Shown piece after piece: positions 1 through 7,430 of a stretch of 64,000 nt of DNA. Position numbers and translations under genes: made by a program. Numbering within the stretch: position 1 is the stretch's first letter; every line of letters begins with the position of its first letter. Under the pieces are notes generated by a model. The model was given only the letters and a program-made list of their open reading frames with translations. It searched no databases and was not told where the DNA came from. Location of the stretch: positions 1 through 64,000 of the forward strand of contig CANGXD010000006.1 of assembly GCA_947457545.1 (NCBI GenBank). The letters run 5' to 3'. Origin of the DNA: Gemmatimonadaceae bacterium (GTDB taxonomy: Bacteria > Gemmatimonadota > Gemmatimonadetes > Gemmatimonadales > Gemmatimonadaceae).

Positions 1-112
1 GGAGGGGGACTACGGGAGGGGGACTACGGGAGGGGGACTACGGGAGGGGGACTACGGGAGGGGGACTACGGGAGGGGGACTACGGGAGGGCAACTACGGT
101 TGGGCAACTACG
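1..112. repeat. Left 14-bp tandem repeat array (G-rich)
   Basis: Eight head-to-tail 14-bp units are visible. Six copies read GGAGGGGGACTACG (1-84), then GGAGGGCAACTACG (85-98) and GTTGGGCAACTACG (99-112). The array runs off the left edge of the window, so the total copy number is unknown. There are no spacers. The unit is nearly the reverse complement of units found at 684-756 on the other side of the four-helix-bundle gene. In both arrays the GCAACTAC-type unit lies nearest the gene and the GGGGACTAC-type units lie farther out. The regularly spaced G-runs could also form quadruplexes (inference). Confidence 0.95.
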
Positions 113-186
113 CTATTGGCGTTTTCGGGATGATGCTGGCGTTCCTTTGGTGATACATGACCGGAACGCTGGCTATACCGTGACAC

Positions 187-567
187 ATGCTCGATTTACG
201 AACACTTCGCGTGCGCCAGGCGGCGCGTGCTTTGACGGAAGCAACTCATACACTCGCAGACGAGATGGACTGCCGGCGCGTTCCTACGCTGCGCGCGCAG
301 ATGTTGGCGGCGGCGGACTCCGTTCCGGCCAACATCGCCGAAGGGGCGCGACAAACGTCCACCGCGCAGTCGCTCCATTTCCTCCGCATTGCCCGCGGTT
401 CCGCCGACGAACTCGGCGTACACCTCGAGACCGCCATTGATGCCCGCGCCATTCCGCGCAGCCGCTACATAGCCTGCCAAGGCACTCGCACCGTCGTCTG
501 CACCATGCTCCACAGACTCATCAGGGCCATCGAAGAGCGCGATGCCCAAGAGAAACACTACGCCTAA
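187..567 (+). CDS. Four-helix bundle protein, S23/IVP family
   Basis: This 126-residue protein carries the family hallmark VPANIAEGARQ near residues 47-57, followed by amphipathic helices. This matches the small four-helix-bundle family found as the 23S rRNA intervening-sequence protein and related to Avd, the accessory protein of diversity-generating retroelements. Members form barrel-like pentamers and bind nucleic acid; the cellular role of stand-alone copies is not known. The start ATG at 187 has no clear Shine-Dalgarno sequence. The gene sits alone between two 14-bp repeat arrays of opposite orientation, so a transcript across the locus could fold into a long stem with the gene in the loop, as in rRNA intervening sequences (inference). 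No reverse transcriptase or rRNA is nearby. Confidence 0.88.
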   Translation: MLDLRTLRVRQAARALTEATHTLADEMDCRRVPTLRAQMLAAADSVPANIAEGARQTSTAQSLHFLRIARGSADELGVHLETAIDARAIPRSRYIACQGTRTVVCTMLHRLIRAIEERDAQEKHYA

Positions 568-571
568 CCGA

Positions 572-683
572 GCGGTCGCGGGGGCGCGGTCGCGGGGGCG
601 CGGTCGCGGGGGCGCGGTCGCGGGGTCGTGGTCGCGGGGTCGTGGTCGCGGGGTCGTGGTCGCGGGGTCGTGGTCGCGGGGTC
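572..683. repeat. GC-rich 14-bp tandem repeat array
   Basis: Eight 14-bp units follow the four-helix-bundle stop codon by 4 bp. Three copies read GCGGTCGCGGGGGC (572-613), one is the intermediate GCGGTCGCGGGGTC (614-627), and four read GTGGTCGCGGGGTC (628-683). The unit length equals that of the flanking arrays, but the sequence differs. The stepwise variants point to growth by slippage or unequal crossing-over. Confidence 0.93.
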
Positions 684-767
684 GTGGTTGCCCTCCCGTG
701 TTTCCCCTCGCGTAGTTCCCCTCCCGTAGTTCCCCTCCCGTCGTTCCCCTACCGTAGTTCACCCCAA
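684..767. repeat. Right 14-bp repeat array, inverted relative to the left array
   Basis: Units read outward as GTGGTTGCCCTCCC (684-697), GTGTTTCCCCTCGC (698-711), GTAGTTCCCCTCCC (712-725 and 726-739), GTCGTTCCCCTACC (740-753) and a partial GTAGTTCACCCC from 754. The reverse complement of the main unit, GGGAGGGGAACTAC, matches the left-array unit GGGAGGGGGACTAC at all but one position. The last unit overlaps the stop codon of the minus-strand esterase, so the array fills the whole intergenic space. Confidence 0.92.
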
Positions 768-1784
768 CCGCAGTACCGAAAGCAAGAACGCGACGCTTTC
801 CCGCACATGCTCCCTCCAGTACCCCCACGTGTGCGCCCCCGGGTACTCCCGGTAATCGTGCACCACACCGAGCCGCGTGAGCGACGCGTCGAAATCGCGG
901 TTATGCGGCAACCACGTGTCGTCCACACCGATGTCGAAGCGCAGCGCCGGCCACGCGGCCTCGCCGCGCCGCACGCGCGCGGCCAGTCGTTCGGCCAGGG
1001 TCGCCGGGTCGCGGCCGCGCCACGCGAGCGTGTCGGTGCCGAAAACGGCGCGCAGATTGGACCACAGGTGACGGGCCCCCGTAGCGAGTTCGGCGGTGGT
1101 GCGCCCGTACCGGTCGGGAGCGGTGGGAAGCGCGCCGATCCGCAAACGCGGTGACAACACCCCCGAATGGCTCGAGGCGGCGGCGAATACGTCGGGATAC
1201 GCCAGCGCGAGGGTGATCGCACCGTAGCCCCCCATGCTCAAGCCGGCGATGCCGCGGCTGTCGCGCGTGCCACCGGTGCGATAGGTGCGGTCCATGTGCG
1301 AGACGATGTCGTGCGCGACGTAATCGTCGTAGTGCGGCCACGGCACACAGAAGGTTGCGGCCGGCTCGCGGCGCACCGTGTCGGCGGCGCAGCCGGCGTC
1401 GGGGAGCGTGGCCCACGTGGTGTACCAGCCATCGTCGCCGTCGGGCATGGCGATGATCGCCTCTTTGCCACCCGCCGCGACGAGCGAATCCATGATGCGG
1501 TGCAGCGTCCCGGCGTTGATCCAGTCGCGCTCGTTCCCGCTCTTGCCGTGCAGCAGCACCAGCAGCGGGTAGCGTTGCGTGCCACGGCCATACGACGGCG
1601 GCAAGTACACCGTGAGCGACTTCTTCACCCCAAGCGACTGCGCCCACAGCGTATCCGTGCGGACGGTGCCGGCCGCGATGGGCGATGCGGGCGCGGCTTG
1701 CGCGGCCAACGGCGCAGCACCAACCGCCGAGCCCACCAGCAGCGCGGTCCCCAGCATGACCTGTCGAAGAGTCGTTCGCTTCAT
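759..1784 (-). CDS. Secreted alpha/beta-hydrolase esterase (esterase D/PHB depolymerase-like)
   Basis: The 341-residue protein begins with a signal peptide (residues 1-30, ending APLAAQA). A mature alpha/beta-hydrolase domain of the putative esterase family (PF00756) follows. LLVLLHG near residue 75 forms the oxyanion region, GLSMGGYGA places the nucleophile at Ser183, and HTWGYWREHV near the C-terminus carries the likely catalytic His. It probably hydrolyses carboxyl esters in the periplasm or outside; the substrate cannot be read. The open frame extends upstream into lepB, but the ATG at 1784, immediately before the signal peptide, is the sensible start. It lies 28 bp downstream of lepB in the same direction. 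Its stop codon lies inside the last unit of the right repeat array. Confidence 0.87.
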   Translation of the reverse strand: MKRTTLRQVMLGTALLVGSAVGAAPLAAQAAPASPIAAGTVRTDTLWAQSLGVKKSLTVYLPPSYGRGTQRYPLLVLLHGKSGNERDWINAGTLHRIMDSLVAAGGKEAIIAMPDGDDGWYTTWATLPDAGCAADTVRREPAATFCVPWPHYDDYVAHDIVSHMDRTYRTGGTRDSRGIAGLSMGGYGAITLALAYPDVFAAASSHSGVLSPRLRIGALPTAPDRYGRTTAELATGARHLWSNLRAVFGTDTLAWRGRDPATLAERLAARVRRGEAAWPALRFDIGVDDTWLPHNRDFDASLTRLGVVHDYREYPGAHTWGYWREHVRESVAFLLSVLRLG

Positions 1785-1812
1785 GACGGAGAGAGGACGA
1801 AAAGTGAGCGGA

Positions 1813-2640
1813 TCAGCGGATGATCGTCCCGATCCGTCCCCACCGGATATCCGTGATGAACGGCAGCGGGCGGTCGCTCTCGTCAGCGCGATACGAGTAG
1901 TACACGAACACCGGACGCCCTCGCACATTCTCACGCGGGACGAAGCCCCAGTAGCGGCCGTCCTTGGAGTCGTAGCGGTTGTCGCCGAGCATGAACAGCT
2001 TGCCGGCGGGCACGACGAGCGGGCCCCAGTCGTCGAGCGTCGGCTGTGCCGGCGGATCACCCGCCGACGTGCCGCGCACTTCGAACGGCTTCTGCCACTG
2101 GAAGAGCGGATGCGAAAAGCCGCCGTCGCCCTTGGGGTTTTCGTTTGCCCCGAAGCCCTGACGCTGCGGCATGCCGTTGACATGGAACAACCCGCCACGC
2201 ATCCACACCGTGTCACCCGCCACCGCCACCAGCCGCTTCACGAGCGTCGGGTTGGGATCTTCCGGCTGATCGACCTGATCGGGGGAGACGAAGACGACGA
2301 CATCTCCACGCTCGGGTTCGTCGTAGCCCGGCAGATTGATGCTCGTGAACGGCACGTGCGGGCCGTAGGCGAGCTTGTTCACGAAGAGCCAGTCGCCCAC
2401 CAGCAGCGTGGGGATCATCGAGCCCGACGGAATGCGGTAGGCCTCGATGAGGAAGGTGCGGATGACGAGAAAGATCGCCACCGTCACCAGCACCGCCTTG
2501 ATGTTCTCCCACAGGTTGGACGGCCCGCTGGCGGAACGCGCGGACTTGCCGCTCCGCAGCGAGGAGACCGAGTTGCCACTGGTGGAGCGATCGGAGGCAG
2601 ACTTCTTCGAGGCCACAGGCGGGACGGGTAGATAGACCAC
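1813..2640 (-). CDS. lepB: Signal peptidase I
   Basis: This is a 275-residue inner-membrane serine protease that removes signal peptides from exported proteins. After a basic/Ser-rich cytoplasmic tail (1-43) comes one transmembrane helix (about 46-65). The box PSGSMIPTLL follows with nucleophile Ser74, then RGDVVVF, and the general-base Lys135 in LVKRLVAVAGD. The late motif GDNRYDSKDGRYWG completes the S26 family signature. The start is GTG at 2640; no ATG exists upstream of the catalytic region in frame. Only one membrane helix precedes the catalytic domain, unlike E. coli LepB, which has two. It is probably co-transcribed with the downstream esterase. Confidence 0.95.
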   Translation of the reverse strand: MVYLPVPPVASKKSASDRSTSGNSVSSLRSGKSARSASGPSNLWENIKAVLVTVAIFLVIRTFLIEAYRIPSGSMIPTLLVGDWLFVNKLAYGPHVPFTSINLPGYDEPERGDVVVFVSPDQVDQPEDPNPTLVKRLVAVAGDTVWMRGGLFHVNGMPQRQGFGANENPKGDGGFSHPLFQWQKPFEVRGTSAGDPPAQPTLDDWGPLVVPAGKLFMLGDNRYDSKDGRYWGFVPRENVRGRPVFVYYSYRADESDRPLPFITDIRWGRIGTIIR

Positions 2641-2681
2641 TGCGTTGTCCGGGGGCGCCGGACTGCGAATACCGGAAATCT

Positions 2682-2713
2682 AAAGGGGCGCGTCCCGTGA
2701 GACGCGCCCCTTT
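2682..2713. terminator. Hairpin terminator between the SWIB gene and lepB
   Basis: A perfect 13-bp stem (AAAGGGGCGCGTC at 2682-2694, complement at 2701-2713) with a 6-nt loop lies just past the stop codon of the minus-strand SWIB gene. The flanking A/T tracts make it work best for minus-strand transcription. Confidence 0.85.
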
Positions 2714-2737
2714 CCCTACGCAACCACCGGTCGTGAG

Positions 2738-3166
2738 TTACGACAGGTGCTTGGAGACCAGCTTGGTCATGTCGAACATGCTGACCGAGGCCTTGCCGCC
2801 GAACACCTTCTTGAGCTTGTCGTCGGCGTTGATCTGGCGCTTGTTCTTCTGATCCTGCAGGCCGTTCTTCTTGATGTAGACCCAAAGCTTCTTCACGACT
2901 TCCGTGCGCGGAAGTCCCTTTTCGCCGACGATCGCGGCGAGTTCGGCGCTCGGGGTGAGCGGCTTCATGAACGCCGCGTTCGGCGCGCGCTTGGCGGCCT
3001 TCTTGGCGGGGGCCTTCTTCACGGCGGCCTTCTTGGCCGGCGCCGCCTTCTTGGCGGGAGCGGCCTTCTTGGCCGGAGCCTTCTTCGCAGCGGCCTTCTT
3101 GGCCGGGGCCTTCTTGGCAGCCTTCTTGGGTGCAGCCTTCTTCGCGGACTTTTTCGCAGCGGCCAT
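2738..3166 (-). CDS. Histone H1-like protein with SWIB domain
   Basis: The 142-residue protein has two parts. Residues 1-62 are a lysine/alanine tail of repeated AKKAPAKK-type elements, like eukaryotic H1 tails and bacterial HC1/AlgP-like proteins. Residues 65-142 form a SWIB/MDM2 domain ([56 protein letters not shown]). The tail should bind DNA non-specifically; SWIB domains mediate protein contacts in chromatin remodellers and occur in chlamydiae and other bacteria. A nucleoid-organising role is inferred. The ATG at 3166 is preceded by a clear Shine-Dalgarno sequence (CAGGAGACGAC-ATG), which suggests high expression. A strong hairpin terminator follows the gene. Confidence 0.9.
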   Translation of the reverse strand: MAAAKKSAKKAAPKKAAKKAPAKKAAAKKAPAKKAAPAKKAAPAKKAAVKKAPAKKAAKRAPNAAFMKPLTPSAELAAIVGEKGLPRTEVVKKLWVYIKKNGLQDQKNKRQINADDKLKKVFGGKASVSMFDMTKLVSKHLS

Positions 3167-3495
3167 GTCGTCTCCTGAGAGTGGTGACCGTGAGGGTCGC
3201 GTCGAGCAACCGAAATGATCTCGACAGATCGCGCGAAGACGTCACACGCTTCGCGGACGGGCACAAACTACAATCGCGCGTAGGTCGCGCAATAGTGGAT
3301 TTTGCGTTTTCCCTCTGAAAAACACGCTTTTTTGCCAACTTTTTTCATTTTTCCCCTCTGAAACGCGCATTTTTTCACTCGGAACGGCCCGCAAATTCGC
3401 CGACTATGCGCGCGCCACTCGCGACGGGACTCCATGTGTATAACGATAAAATGTGTTGTGCCCCGCTCGCGCCACACGTCGCGCACGCGTTTTCA
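3167..3495. promoter_or_regulatory. Upstream region of the SWIB/H1-like gene with phased T-tracts
   Basis: This 329-bp gap holds no convincing gene. It contains T-runs at 3307-3310, 3328-3333, 3340-3345, 3348-3352 and 3370-3375, in or near helical phase. A direct repeat CCCTCTGAAA occurs at 3311-3320 and 3354-3363, 43 bp apart. The DNA is much richer in A/T than its surroundings and is probably bent. It may contain the promoter of the minus-strand SWIB gene, but no -35/-10 pair was clear enough to name. Confidence 0.5.
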
Positions 3496-4395
3496 TCACG
3501 CGGTCTCGAGCGCGAGTTGTCGCAGGAGCGCCACGCTGCTCACATCCCACGGATCAGGTGTGGCATCCTCTTCACCGACCTCGGACACTTCCTGTGGCGT
3601 TTCGAGAATGAGCGGAATCCCCTGCGCCCGGCGGTCCTGCAACAGCCACCCGAATGGCGTCGCGCCGATGAGCCCCTGACCGATAAGGGCGTGGCGGTCC
3701 TTGTTGGAGCCTAGCGCCCCTTCACTGTCATTGAGGTGCAGAAAGGCGGGTGGCTCCCCCGTGGCCGCCTCGAACGCGTCCAGCACGCCCGTGAGCGCCT
3801 CCCGCGACGCGGAAATCGGGAAGCCCGAGGCAAAGAGGTGGCACGTGTCGAGCCCGTAGCCGGTGCGATGCCGCTGCTCGGCCGGAATGCCCTGCAACAT
3901 CAGCGCGACTTCTTCGGGCGTGCGCCCTACGGTGGTACCGGCGCCTGCCGTGTTCTCGATGAGCAGACGCGTGTGGCTCTCCGGCACCACGGCCAACGCC
4001 CGACGCATCGCTTCGCTCACGCGCGCGCACGCCTCGTCGCGATCGCCCGTCGTGGCCGCCCCGGGGTGAAAACAGACGCCGCCGACTCCCAGCGCCGTCG
4101 ACCGCTCGAATTCCTTCGCCAGGCCGGCCGCCGCGCGCCCCCATTTCTCCTCGTCGGGCGTCGCGCAATTGAGGACGTAGGCCGCGTGCACGATGACGTG
4201 CTCAGGCTTGATCCCCGCGTCGCTGAGCGCCTCGCGGAAGCGCGCCACGCGGTCGGGCTTCACGCCCACCTTGTCGTTGTAGTACTTGGGGATCGCACTG
4301 AAAATCTGCAGGGCCTGCATGCCGCCATTGCCGGCGCGCCGGGCCGCCATGGGAATGCCGCCGCTGTCGATGCAATGGGCGCCGATATGAAGCAT
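3496..4395 (-). CDS. nfo: Deoxyribonuclease IV (AP endonuclease, endonuclease IV)
   Basis: This is a 299-residue TIM-barrel enzyme that cleaves abasic sites in base-excision repair. The metal-binding motifs are all present in order: MLHIGAHC, VIVHAAYVLNCA, VCFHPGA, LLIENTAG, YGLDTCHLFASGFPI, FLHLNDSEGALGSNKDRHALIGQG and ILETP. These supply the His, Glu and Asp ligands of the trinuclear zinc centre. The frame is open further upstream, but ATG at 4395 gives the normal N-terminus. It lies 55 bp downstream of the lipoprotein gene on the same strand. Confidence 0.94.
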   Translation of the reverse strand: MLHIGAHCIDSGGIPMAARRAGNGGMQALQIFSAIPKYYNDKVGVKPDRVARFREALSDAGIKPEHVIVHAAYVLNCATPDEEKWGRAAAGLAKEFERSTALGVGGVCFHPGAATTGDRDEACARVSEAMRRALAVVPESHTRLLIENTAGAGTTVGRTPEEVALMLQGIPAEQRHRTGYGLDTCHLFASGFPISASREALTGVLDAFEAATGEPPAFLHLNDSEGALGSNKDRHALIGQGLIGATPFGWLLQDRRAQGIPLILETPQEVSEVGEEDATPDPWDVSSVALLRQLALETA

Positions 4396-4450
4396 GCGAA
4401 GATCCTGAATCGAGAATGGAGACCTGGCGACGTGAGACGGCAACCAATCG

Positions 4451-5479
4451 TCAGCGAAGAATAGCGCGGCGAATCGTGAACACCGGCTCCGCCGTCGCGG
4501 TGCCGAAGTCGCTCCACCCCACCACCACCGCCTTGCCACGCACGGCGACGTACGGGTCACGCGCGGTGGTTCCGCCGCTCGCGGCGAGACGCTCTTCGAA
4601 GAGATGCCCCGCGGTGCGCGAAATGGCGACACTCGTAAGGACCCGTCCACGACTGTTGGGGTCTTCGTACGCGACCGCCACCAGCTCGCCGTGCGAGGCC
4701 ACCCGCGCCTCGCCCAGTCGCTCTCCATAGAGAACCGCCACCGGCGGCTCAAAGCCGGCACGCGGGTCCATCTGGTGCGCGTAGAACACCCCTGGCCCTT
4801 CCGGACCCGTCAGCGCGTACGCGACGTGTACATATCCGTTGAGACTATCCACCGCGAGGCTTGGCGCCGGGCGGGCGCATCCATAGGCCCCACGGTCCGA
4901 CGCCTGCGCATCGCGCGGTCCCTGGTCGAGCGTGTCGACCATGATGGGTCCGCGCCACGCCCCGAGCCGCGATTCCGCGGGAATGGTGTCGCGCCACGCG
5001 GCGACCAGATGCACGCGCCCGCCGGGAGCCCGGCGCCACCACGTGGCCACACGGCCACGGCCGACCGCGATGGCCAGTCGCAGTGACCGCGCGCACCGGA
5101 GCGAATCGGCGGGCGTGTCGCCGTCGCCCAGCGAGGCCGCCGGGGCCGGTGCCATCTGCATGGGTGGCAGACTCGCCACGGCACTCAACGACGCGCGCGA
5201 CGCGCTCAGCGAGTCGAGCGCTCCCGCCAGGAGCGTCACCGCACCCAACTCGCGCAACTGATCCTGCGTGAGGAGGAACTGCGCCTCGGCCGTCCCCTCG
5301 CGCAGCGTGCTGTCGTAGGGGATGAAGGGCGGATGTGCGAGCGGGGAGGGCATACCCGTCGCGACGGGCGACGGGTCGACCCACTCCGCTACGGGCTGTT
5401 CACAGGCGGCCAGTCCGGCGCACAGCGTCAGCAGCGCCGCCATGCGGGGCGCCCGATAAGGAATTGCCTTCTGGGACAT
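4451..5479 (-). CDS. Predicted lipoprotein of unknown function
   Basis: About 342 residues if started at ATG 5479 (an alternative ATG lies at 5506). The N-terminus has basic residues, a hydrophobic stretch MAALLTLCAGLAAC and a lipobox cysteine, so it should be an acylated envelope protein. The middle and C-terminal parts have repeated beta-type segments (VHLVAAW, GYVHVAYALTG, VFYAHQMD, GELVAVAYED, VVVGWSD) that resemble blades of a beta-propeller. No enzyme motif was recognised. It lies immediately upstream of nfo on the same strand and is divergent from pruA. No function can be assigned. Confidence 0.75.
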   Translation of the reverse strand: MSQKAIPYRAPRMAALLTLCAGLAACEQPVAEWVDPSPVATGMPSPLAHPPFIPYDSTLREGTAEAQFLLTQDQLRELGAVTLLAGALDSLSASRASLSAVASLPPMQMAPAPAASLGDGDTPADSLRCARSLRLAIAVGRGRVATWWRRAPGGRVHLVAAWRDTIPAESRLGAWRGPIMVDTLDQGPRDAQASDRGAYGCARPAPSLAVDSLNGYVHVAYALTGPEGPGVFYAHQMDPRAGFEPPVAVLYGERLGEARVASHGELVAVAYEDPNSRGRVLTSVAISRTAGHLFEERLAASGGTTARDPYVAVRGKAVVVGWSDFGTATAEPVFTIRRAILR

Positions 5480-5550
5480 GCGCGAAGGGTACTGCAAGTT
5501 CCGCACGACGCTAGCTTTCAGCTTCCATTCCCGTCCATCGGAGAACCACG

Positions 5551-7182
5551 ATGTCCTTTGCTGCTTTCGACGGTACGCGCCGCGTGCCGCCTGCGGTTAA
5601 CGAGCCGGTGCGCAACTATGCCCCCGGTTCCCCTGAGCGTACCGCTCTGCAGACGCGCCTCGACGCCATGGCCGCAGAGCAGATCGACATTCCCATCGTC
5701 ATCGGTGGGCGCCGCATTCACACCGGCGATACCGGCACGGTGCGCATGCCCTGCGATCACCAGCACGTGCTCGCCACGTACCACAAGGCCACGCCGGCGC
5801 TGGTGCACGAGGCGATCGAGTCCGCGGTTGCCGCACGCGCCGAGTGGGCGAGCTGGCGCTGGGAAGAGCGCGCGGCCGTGTTTCTCCGTGCCGCCGAGCT
5901 GCTCACCACCACGTGGCGCAACACCCTGCTCGCGTCGACGATGCTCGGCCAGGCCAAGACGGTCCATCAGGCCGAAATCGACGCGACGTGTGAATTGATC
6001 GACTTCTGGCGCTTCAATGTGCAGTTCGCACAGGAGCTCTACGCCGAACAGCCGATCTCCGACCACAGCATGTGGAACCAGCTCGACTACCGTCCGCTGG
6101 AAGGGTTCGTGTATGCCGTTACGCCGTTCAACTTCACGGCGATCGGTGGCAACCTGCCCGGCGCCCCGGCGCTCATGGGCAACGGCGTCATCTGGAAGCC
6201 GTCGGCCACGGCACTGCTCTCCAGCTGGTATACGTACCTGCTGCTCGAAGAAGCCGGCCTGCCGGCGGGCGTGATCAATTTCATCCCGGGCGATGCGGCG
6301 ATGATTTCGGATATCGCGCTCACGCACCGGGATCTCGCCGGAGTGCACTTCACCGGCTCGACGGGCGTCTTCAACAGCATGTGGGAGACGGTGGGCAAGA
6401 ACATGGGCAAGTACCGGTCGTATCCGCGCATCGTGGGCGAGACGGGCGGCAAGGACTTCATCGTGGCCCATCCGAGTGCCGACCCGCAGGCGCTCGCCGT
6501 GGGTATGGTGCGCGGCGCGTTCGAGTATCAGGGGCAGAAGTGTTCGGCCGCGAGCCGCGCGTACATTCCGGCGTCGCTGTGGCCCACGGTGAAGGAACGG
6601 TGCCTCGCCATGATGGGCGAGATGAAGCAGGGCGACACGCGCGACTTCACCAACTTCGTGGCAGCCGTCATCGATGAGCGGGCTTTCGACCGCTTGGCCA
6701 AGGCGATCGACGAAGCCAAGGCCAACGCCACGATCGTCGCTGGTGGTGGCTACGACAAGTCGAAGGGGTGGTTCATCCAGCCCACGATCGTGGAGACGAA
6801 GGACCCGAACTACCGCACGCTGTGCGAAGAGCTGTTCGGTCCGCTGCTCACCGTCTACGTGTACGATGACGCGCAGTGGTCGGAAACGCTCAAGATCGTT
6901 GACGGCACGTCGCCGTACGCGCTCACGGGCGCCGTCTTCTCGCGCGACCGTCAGGGGGTGCGCGAAGCGATGTCGGCGCTGCGCAACGCCGCGGGCAACT
7001 TCTACATCAACGACAAGCCGACGGGCGCCGTGGTAGGCCAGCAGCCCTTCGGTGGCGCGCGCGGGTCGGGCACGAACGACAAGGCCGGCTCGAAGTCGAA
7101 CCTCATGCGCTGGGTGAGCACGCGCACGGTGAAGGAGACGTTCTCCAGTCCCTTGGATTGGAAGTATCCGTTTCTTGGCTGA
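5551..7182 (+). CDS. pruA: L-glutamate gamma-semialdehyde (P5C) dehydrogenase
   Basis: This 543-residue aldehyde dehydrogenase oxidises glutamate semialdehyde, which is in equilibrium with pyrroline-5-carboxylate, to glutamate with NAD in proline breakdown. The NAD-fold motif FTGSTGVF, the catalytic Glu297 in VGETGGKDF and the nucleophile Cys331 in YQGQKCSAASRAY are intact. The C-terminal PFGGARGSGTNDKAG motif is present. Its length and the motifs YAVTPFNFTAIGGNLP and GETGGKDF fit the P5C dehydrogenase group that includes the mitochondrial enzyme, rather than the bifunctional PutA form. No proline dehydrogenase gene is in the window. The start is ATG at 5551 after a weak GGAGAA element. Confidence 0.94.
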   Translation: MSFAAFDGTRRVPPAVNEPVRNYAPGSPERTALQTRLDAMAAEQIDIPIVIGGRRIHTGDTGTVRMPCDHQHVLATYHKATPALVHEAIESAVAARAEWASWRWEERAAVFLRAAELLTTTWRNTLLASTMLGQAKTVHQAEIDATCELIDFWRFNVQFAQELYAEQPISDHSMWNQLDYRPLEGFVYAVTPFNFTAIGGNLPGAPALMGNGVIWKPSATALLSSWYTYLLLEEAGLPAGVINFIPGDAAMISDIALTHRDLAGVHFTGSTGVFNSMWETVGKNMGKYRSYPRIVGETGGKDFIVAHPSADPQALAVGMVRGAFEYQGQKCSAASRAYIPASLWPTVKERCLAMMGEMKQGDTRDFTNFVAAVIDERAFDRLAKAIDEAKANATIVAGGGYDKSKGWFIQPTIVETKDPNYRTLCEELFGPLLTVYVYDDAQWSETLKIVDGTSPYALTGAVFSRDRQGVREAMSALRNAAGNFYINDKPTGAVVGQQPFGGARGSGTNDKAGSKSNLMRWVSTRTVKETFSSPLDWKYPFLG

Positions 7183-7226
7183 CGCGCTTTGAACTACGGG
7201 TGTCTGGTCCGGCGGTGAACTGGCGG

Positions 7227-7371
7227 CGGATCTAGCCCTCAGGAAAAAGAACGCAAGGGTAAAGGAAGAAGCGCGGTTCGCTCGGCGCGAAACAACGGGT
7301 TCGTTGTTCGTGTGGACGGCACCGCGCTTTTTCCTTCACCCTTGCGTTCTTTTCCCTGAGGGCTAGATCCG
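7227..7371. repeat. Long inverted repeat, 51-bp arms with 43-nt centre
   Basis: The left arm (7227-7277) and right arm (7321-7371) are reverse complements with only three mismatches out of 51. Both outer ends carry CGGATCTAGCCCTC. The centre holds a smaller hairpin, ACAACG-GGTT-CGTTGT. The element lies between pruA and the phzF-like gene on the same strand. It could be a very strong terminator for pruA, a MITE-like remnant, or a dispersed REP-type repeat. No transposase motif or target duplication was found. Confidence 0.92.
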
Positions 7372-7430
7372 TTACCAGTAGGTCGCCGGACCGCACCGCT
7401 GTTTCCGCCGCCACACACACCGCTATCCGC

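Noticed and set aside
1-112. The 14-bp arrays as a CRISPR array
   Set aside because: Units abut directly with no spacers, are too short for CRISPR repeats, and no cas genes are present.
187-567. The four-helix-bundle gene as the accessory gene of a diversity-generating retroelement
   Set aside because: No reverse transcriptase, template repeat or variable repeat was found in the window; the flanking repeats are simple tandem arrays.
196-828. A 210-residue minus-strand reading frame across the repeat arrays
   Set aside because: Its composition is Arg/Pro/Thr low complexity dictated by the 14-bp repeats, and it is antisense to the recognisable four-helix-bundle gene.
2747-3178. Plus-strand reading frame opposite the SWIB gene
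   Set aside because: It is the antisense of a Lys/Ala-coding repeat and gives only Gly/Leu/Arg low complexity, with no domain.
3268-3486. A 72-residue minus-strand frame with two [18 protein letters not shown]-like segments
   Set aside because: The similarity of the two peptides comes from the direct DNA repeat; there is no ribosome-binding site or recognised family.
7227-7371. The long inverted repeat as the two ends of an insertion sequence
   Set aside because: The 43-nt centre cannot encode a transposase and no target duplication was visible; it is reported only as an inverted repeat.
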